8,743 bases of DNA, from assembly GCA_946887295.1 (NCBI GenBank), contig CAMPKP010000142.1, positions 1 through 8,743 on the forward strand, read 5' to 3'. The notes under the pieces were generated by a model. It saw only the letters and a program-made list of their open reading frames with translations. It did no database searches and was not told where the DNA came from. Made by a program: the position numbers and the translations under genes. This DNA comes from an uncultured Gemmatimonadota bacterium. GTDB lineage: Bacteria > Gemmatimonadota > Gemmatimonadetes > Gemmatimonadales > GWC2-71-9. Below are positions 7,614 to 8,743 of this stretch, piece after piece (the stretch's first letter is position 1; every line of letters starts with the position of its first letter).

Positions 7614-7690
7614 GCGCAGCCGCTGCCCCTCGAACAAATCGCCATGTCGAAGATGTTCATAATCAATGACTCTGAATAAATACTTGCAGG

Positions 7691-7810
7691 GTGGCGACAC
7701 TGTCACTTTGCTCGACCGGCGCTTTTACTGACTTGCATAGCATGTTGTCATTGAGCAACTTGGACACCCACGCCTCATCTGGATTGTCACCTCGCGACGG
7801 TGGTTTTTTC
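7691..7810 (+). ncRNA. Possible small RNA of about 120 nt
   Basis: A transcript starting about 7 nt after the AATACT hexamer (7679-7684) and ending at the T-run at 7804-7809 would be about 120 nt and lies wholly within the AT-rich island. Promoter elements are weak (4 of 6 consensus bases each) and the sequence matches no RNA family I know. A frame of 72 codons covers the same bases but has codon use unlike every real gene here, so I do not treat it as coding. Confidence 0.2.
7786..7809 (+). terminator. Terminator-like hairpin with T6 tail
   Basis: CACC (7788-7791) pairs with GGTG (7799-7802), extended by two G-T wobbles, around a 7-nt loop, and is followed at once by six T (7804-7809). The T-run is the longest in the window. 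The stem is short, so efficiency is doubtful. It could end the redox operon about 200 nt after its last stop, or end a separate small RNA. Confidence 0.4.
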
Positions 7811-7848
7811 TTCCTTCGCACCTCATTTCAGATATTCACTTGCGAGAC

Positions 7849-7857
7849 TTATCCACA
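7849..7857 (+). promoter_or_regulatory. Perfect DnaA box within a palindrome
   Basis: TTATCCACA is an exact match to the strongest DnaA-binding consensus. Its second half is part of the 10-bp palindrome CCACATGTGG (7853-7862), and the bases to the right, TGTGGAAAC, form an inverted, imperfect second box. No cluster of further boxes and no replication gene is nearby, so I do not call an origin. A DnaA-responsive promoter of the amidohydrolase, a DnaA-titration site, or chance are possible. Confidence 0.4.
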
Positions 7858-7922
7858 TGTGGAAACAGGCTCCCGGCCTGGATTTCGACCCATGAGACCG
7901 GCGGAGTGATGCCGGCGGCCGG

Positions 7923-8743
7923 ATGAGAGCGGGGGAGGGCGGCGTCCTCCGCGGACGGCGTGTCCTCAGCCTCGTTCCCGGCTCCGGAGGTGACGCCGTC
8001 TGGTGGCAGGACGGCCGAATCCGGGCAGTGGGCCGGGCCGCGGCGATCGATCGCCAGGCCCCGAGGCATCTGCCGAGGTTCGAGTGTGCCGGCTCGCTCA
8101 TCACGCCCGGGTTCGTCGACGGCCACACCCACTTCGCCATGTGGGCCATGGCGCGTCGCCGCGTGCGGCTCGCGGGGGCGCGGACCAGGGGAGAGGCGGT
8201 GGCGCGGGTCGCCGCCGGCGCGCCCATGCAGGGTTGGATCGTGGGTCACGGCTGGGACGCGAACGGCTGGGCCGACCCGCCCGACCGCCACGCCCTCGAC
8301 GCGGCTCACGCGAGCCCCGTCTACCTCGACTCTCTCGACGTCCATGCCGCATGGGTGAACAGCGCCGCCCTCGCGGTCGCCCGGATCTCGCGGGACACTC
8401 CCGACCCTCCGGGTGGCCGGATCGTCCGCGATGCCGCGGGGGAGCCCACCGGCCTGCTGCTGGAGCGCGCGGTGGAGCTGGTGGCGCGGGTGGTCCCGGC
8501 ACCGTCGTCGGAGATTCTCGATGACGCGATGCGCGAGGCCCAGGCGGAGGCGCACCGCCTGGGCGTGACCGGCATCCATGACGTGGAGGACGAAGCGGCG
8601 TGGCGGGCCTTCCGCCGGCTGGAGCTGTCCGGCGAGCTGCGGCTCAGAGTCCTGTTCCACCCGCCGGTGGCCTCGCTGCCCGACCTGATCCGGCGTGGGG
8701 AGAGGAGCGGCGGCGGCGCGCCGTGGCTCGGCATGGGCGGCGT
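7923..8743 (+). CDS. YtcJ-type amidohydrolase, N-terminal part
   Basis: This is a metal-dependent hydrolase of the amidohydrolase superfamily, YtcJ/Amidohydro_3 branch. Members hydrolyse N-acyl or cyclic amide-type substrates, and the exact substrate is unknown. The 273 complete codons visible run off the window end. After an N-terminal beta-sandwich segment (VWWQDGRIRAVG) comes TPGFVDGHTHF with the metal-binding His68 and His70. Family motifs then follow in order: GHGWDANGW near 106-114, the PVYLDSLDVHAAWVNSAAL stretch, RDTPDPPGGRI, GEPTGLLLERAVELV, and GVTGIHDVED. The remaining metal ligands would lie beyond the window. ATG 7923 is the only standard start between the upstream in-frame stop and the first motif. 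There is no strong ribosome-binding site. A five-codon frame (ATG 7909) ends in TGA that overlaps this ATG as ATGA. There is no signal peptide, so it is cytoplasmic. Confidence 0.9.
   Translation, partial: MRAGEGGVLRGRRVLSLVPGSGGDAVWWQDGRIRAVGRAAAIDRQAPRHLPRFECAGSLITPGFVDGHTHFAMWAMARRRVRLAGARTRGEAVARVAAGAPMQGWIVGHGWDANGWADPPDRHALDAAHASPVYLDSLDVHAAWVNSAALAVARISRDTPDPPGGRIVRDAAGEPTGLLLERAVELVARVVPAPSSEILDDAMREAQAEAHRLGVTGIHDVEDEAAWRAFRRLELSGELRLRVLFHPPVASLPDLIRRGERSGGGAPWLGMGG

Larger units (their letters stand above)
7592..7922. other. 331-bp intergenic region with AT-rich core
   Basis: This gap separates the redox operon from the amidohydrolase and holds no convincing protein gene. By hand count 26 of the 60 bases at 7641-7700 are G or C (43%), far below the neighbouring genes, and AT-rich character continues to about 7870. 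It contains the palindrome at 7601-7613, a weak promoter-like pair (TTCATA at 7656-7661, 17 bp, AATACT at 7679-7684), a terminator-like hairpin at 7786-7809 and a perfect DnaA box at 7849-7857. ACTTGC occurs three times (7682, 7731, 7838) at irregular spacing. The composition suggests a regulatory or small-RNA locus, or a remnant of transferred DNA. Confidence 0.6.

Noticed and set aside
7840..7900. Chromosomal replication origin
   Set aside because: Only one perfect DnaA box and one degenerate inverted box are present, with no dnaA, dnaN or other replication gene and no box cluster.
7871..7900. tRNA 3'-end or attachment-site remnant on the minus strand (GGGTCGAAATCC)
   Set aside because: It resembles a T-loop but lacks the correct GTTCRA spacing, has no cloverleaf partner and no CCA end or integrase nearby.
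7691..7909. 72-codon frame from GTG in the AT-rich gap, ending in TGATG next to a mini-frame
   Set aside because: Codon use is rich in A/T-ending and rare codons, unlike every confident gene here, the predicted protein is low-complexity Ser/Leu/Phe with no motif, and there is no ribosome-binding site.
7909..7926. Five-codon upstream frame overlapping the amidohydrolase start as ATGA
   Set aside because: It is too short to judge, with GGAG only 2 nt before its ATG; such overlaps arise easily by chance.

Overview
The window is GC-rich (roughly 70% by eye in the coding parts) with strongly GC-biased third codon positions. Gene starts mix Shine-Dalgarno-led starts with starts that look leaderless. 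Together with an envelope thiol-redox operon of a Gram-negative type, this suggests a high-GC didermic bacterium. Gemmatimonadota is my best guess, but that is inference; no rRNA or other phylogenetic marker is present.

Layout. (1) 1-101 probably holds the last codons of an upstream gene. (2) 198-1404 has a small unknown gene followed by an aldo/keto reductase on the + strand. (3) 1415-3680 has fabH (fatty-acid initiation, - strand) and ispG (MEP isoprenoid pathway, + strand). They are divergent and separated by only 22 bp, in which two oppositely directed -10-like hexamers overlap. (4) 3586-4713 is a two-gene - strand operon: a secreted probable beta-barrel protein of the allene-oxide-cyclase/DUF3224 type, then a SnoaL-like protein whose 3' end overlaps ispG tail-to-tail by 95 bp. 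(5) 4881-7591 is a tightly packed + strand operon: a DsbD/CcdA-type membrane electron carrier, a periplasmic TlpA-like thioredoxin, a secreted single-cysteine peroxiredoxin, and an unknown secreted protein with exactly two cysteines that appears to start at ATT. (6) 7592-7922 is a 331-bp gap, AT-rich in its core, with a perfect DnaA box inside a palindrome and a terminator-like hairpin. (7) 7923 to the window end is the N-terminal part of a YtcJ-type amidohydrolase.

How the genes work together. The clearest unit is 4881-7591. Electrons would pass from cytoplasmic thioredoxin through the membrane protein to the TlpA-like protein, and on to the peroxiredoxin, which lacks a resolving cysteine and so needs an external reductant. 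The fourth protein may be a client or partner. fabH and ispG feed the two lipid building pathways and may compete for one promoter site. The rest looks like ordinary metabolic genes. I see no CRISPR array, transposase, phage gene, tRNA or rRNA. I did not find a clearly new defence or mobile system; the best leads are the redox operon with its novel fourth gene, the ATT start, and the leaderless divergent promoter.
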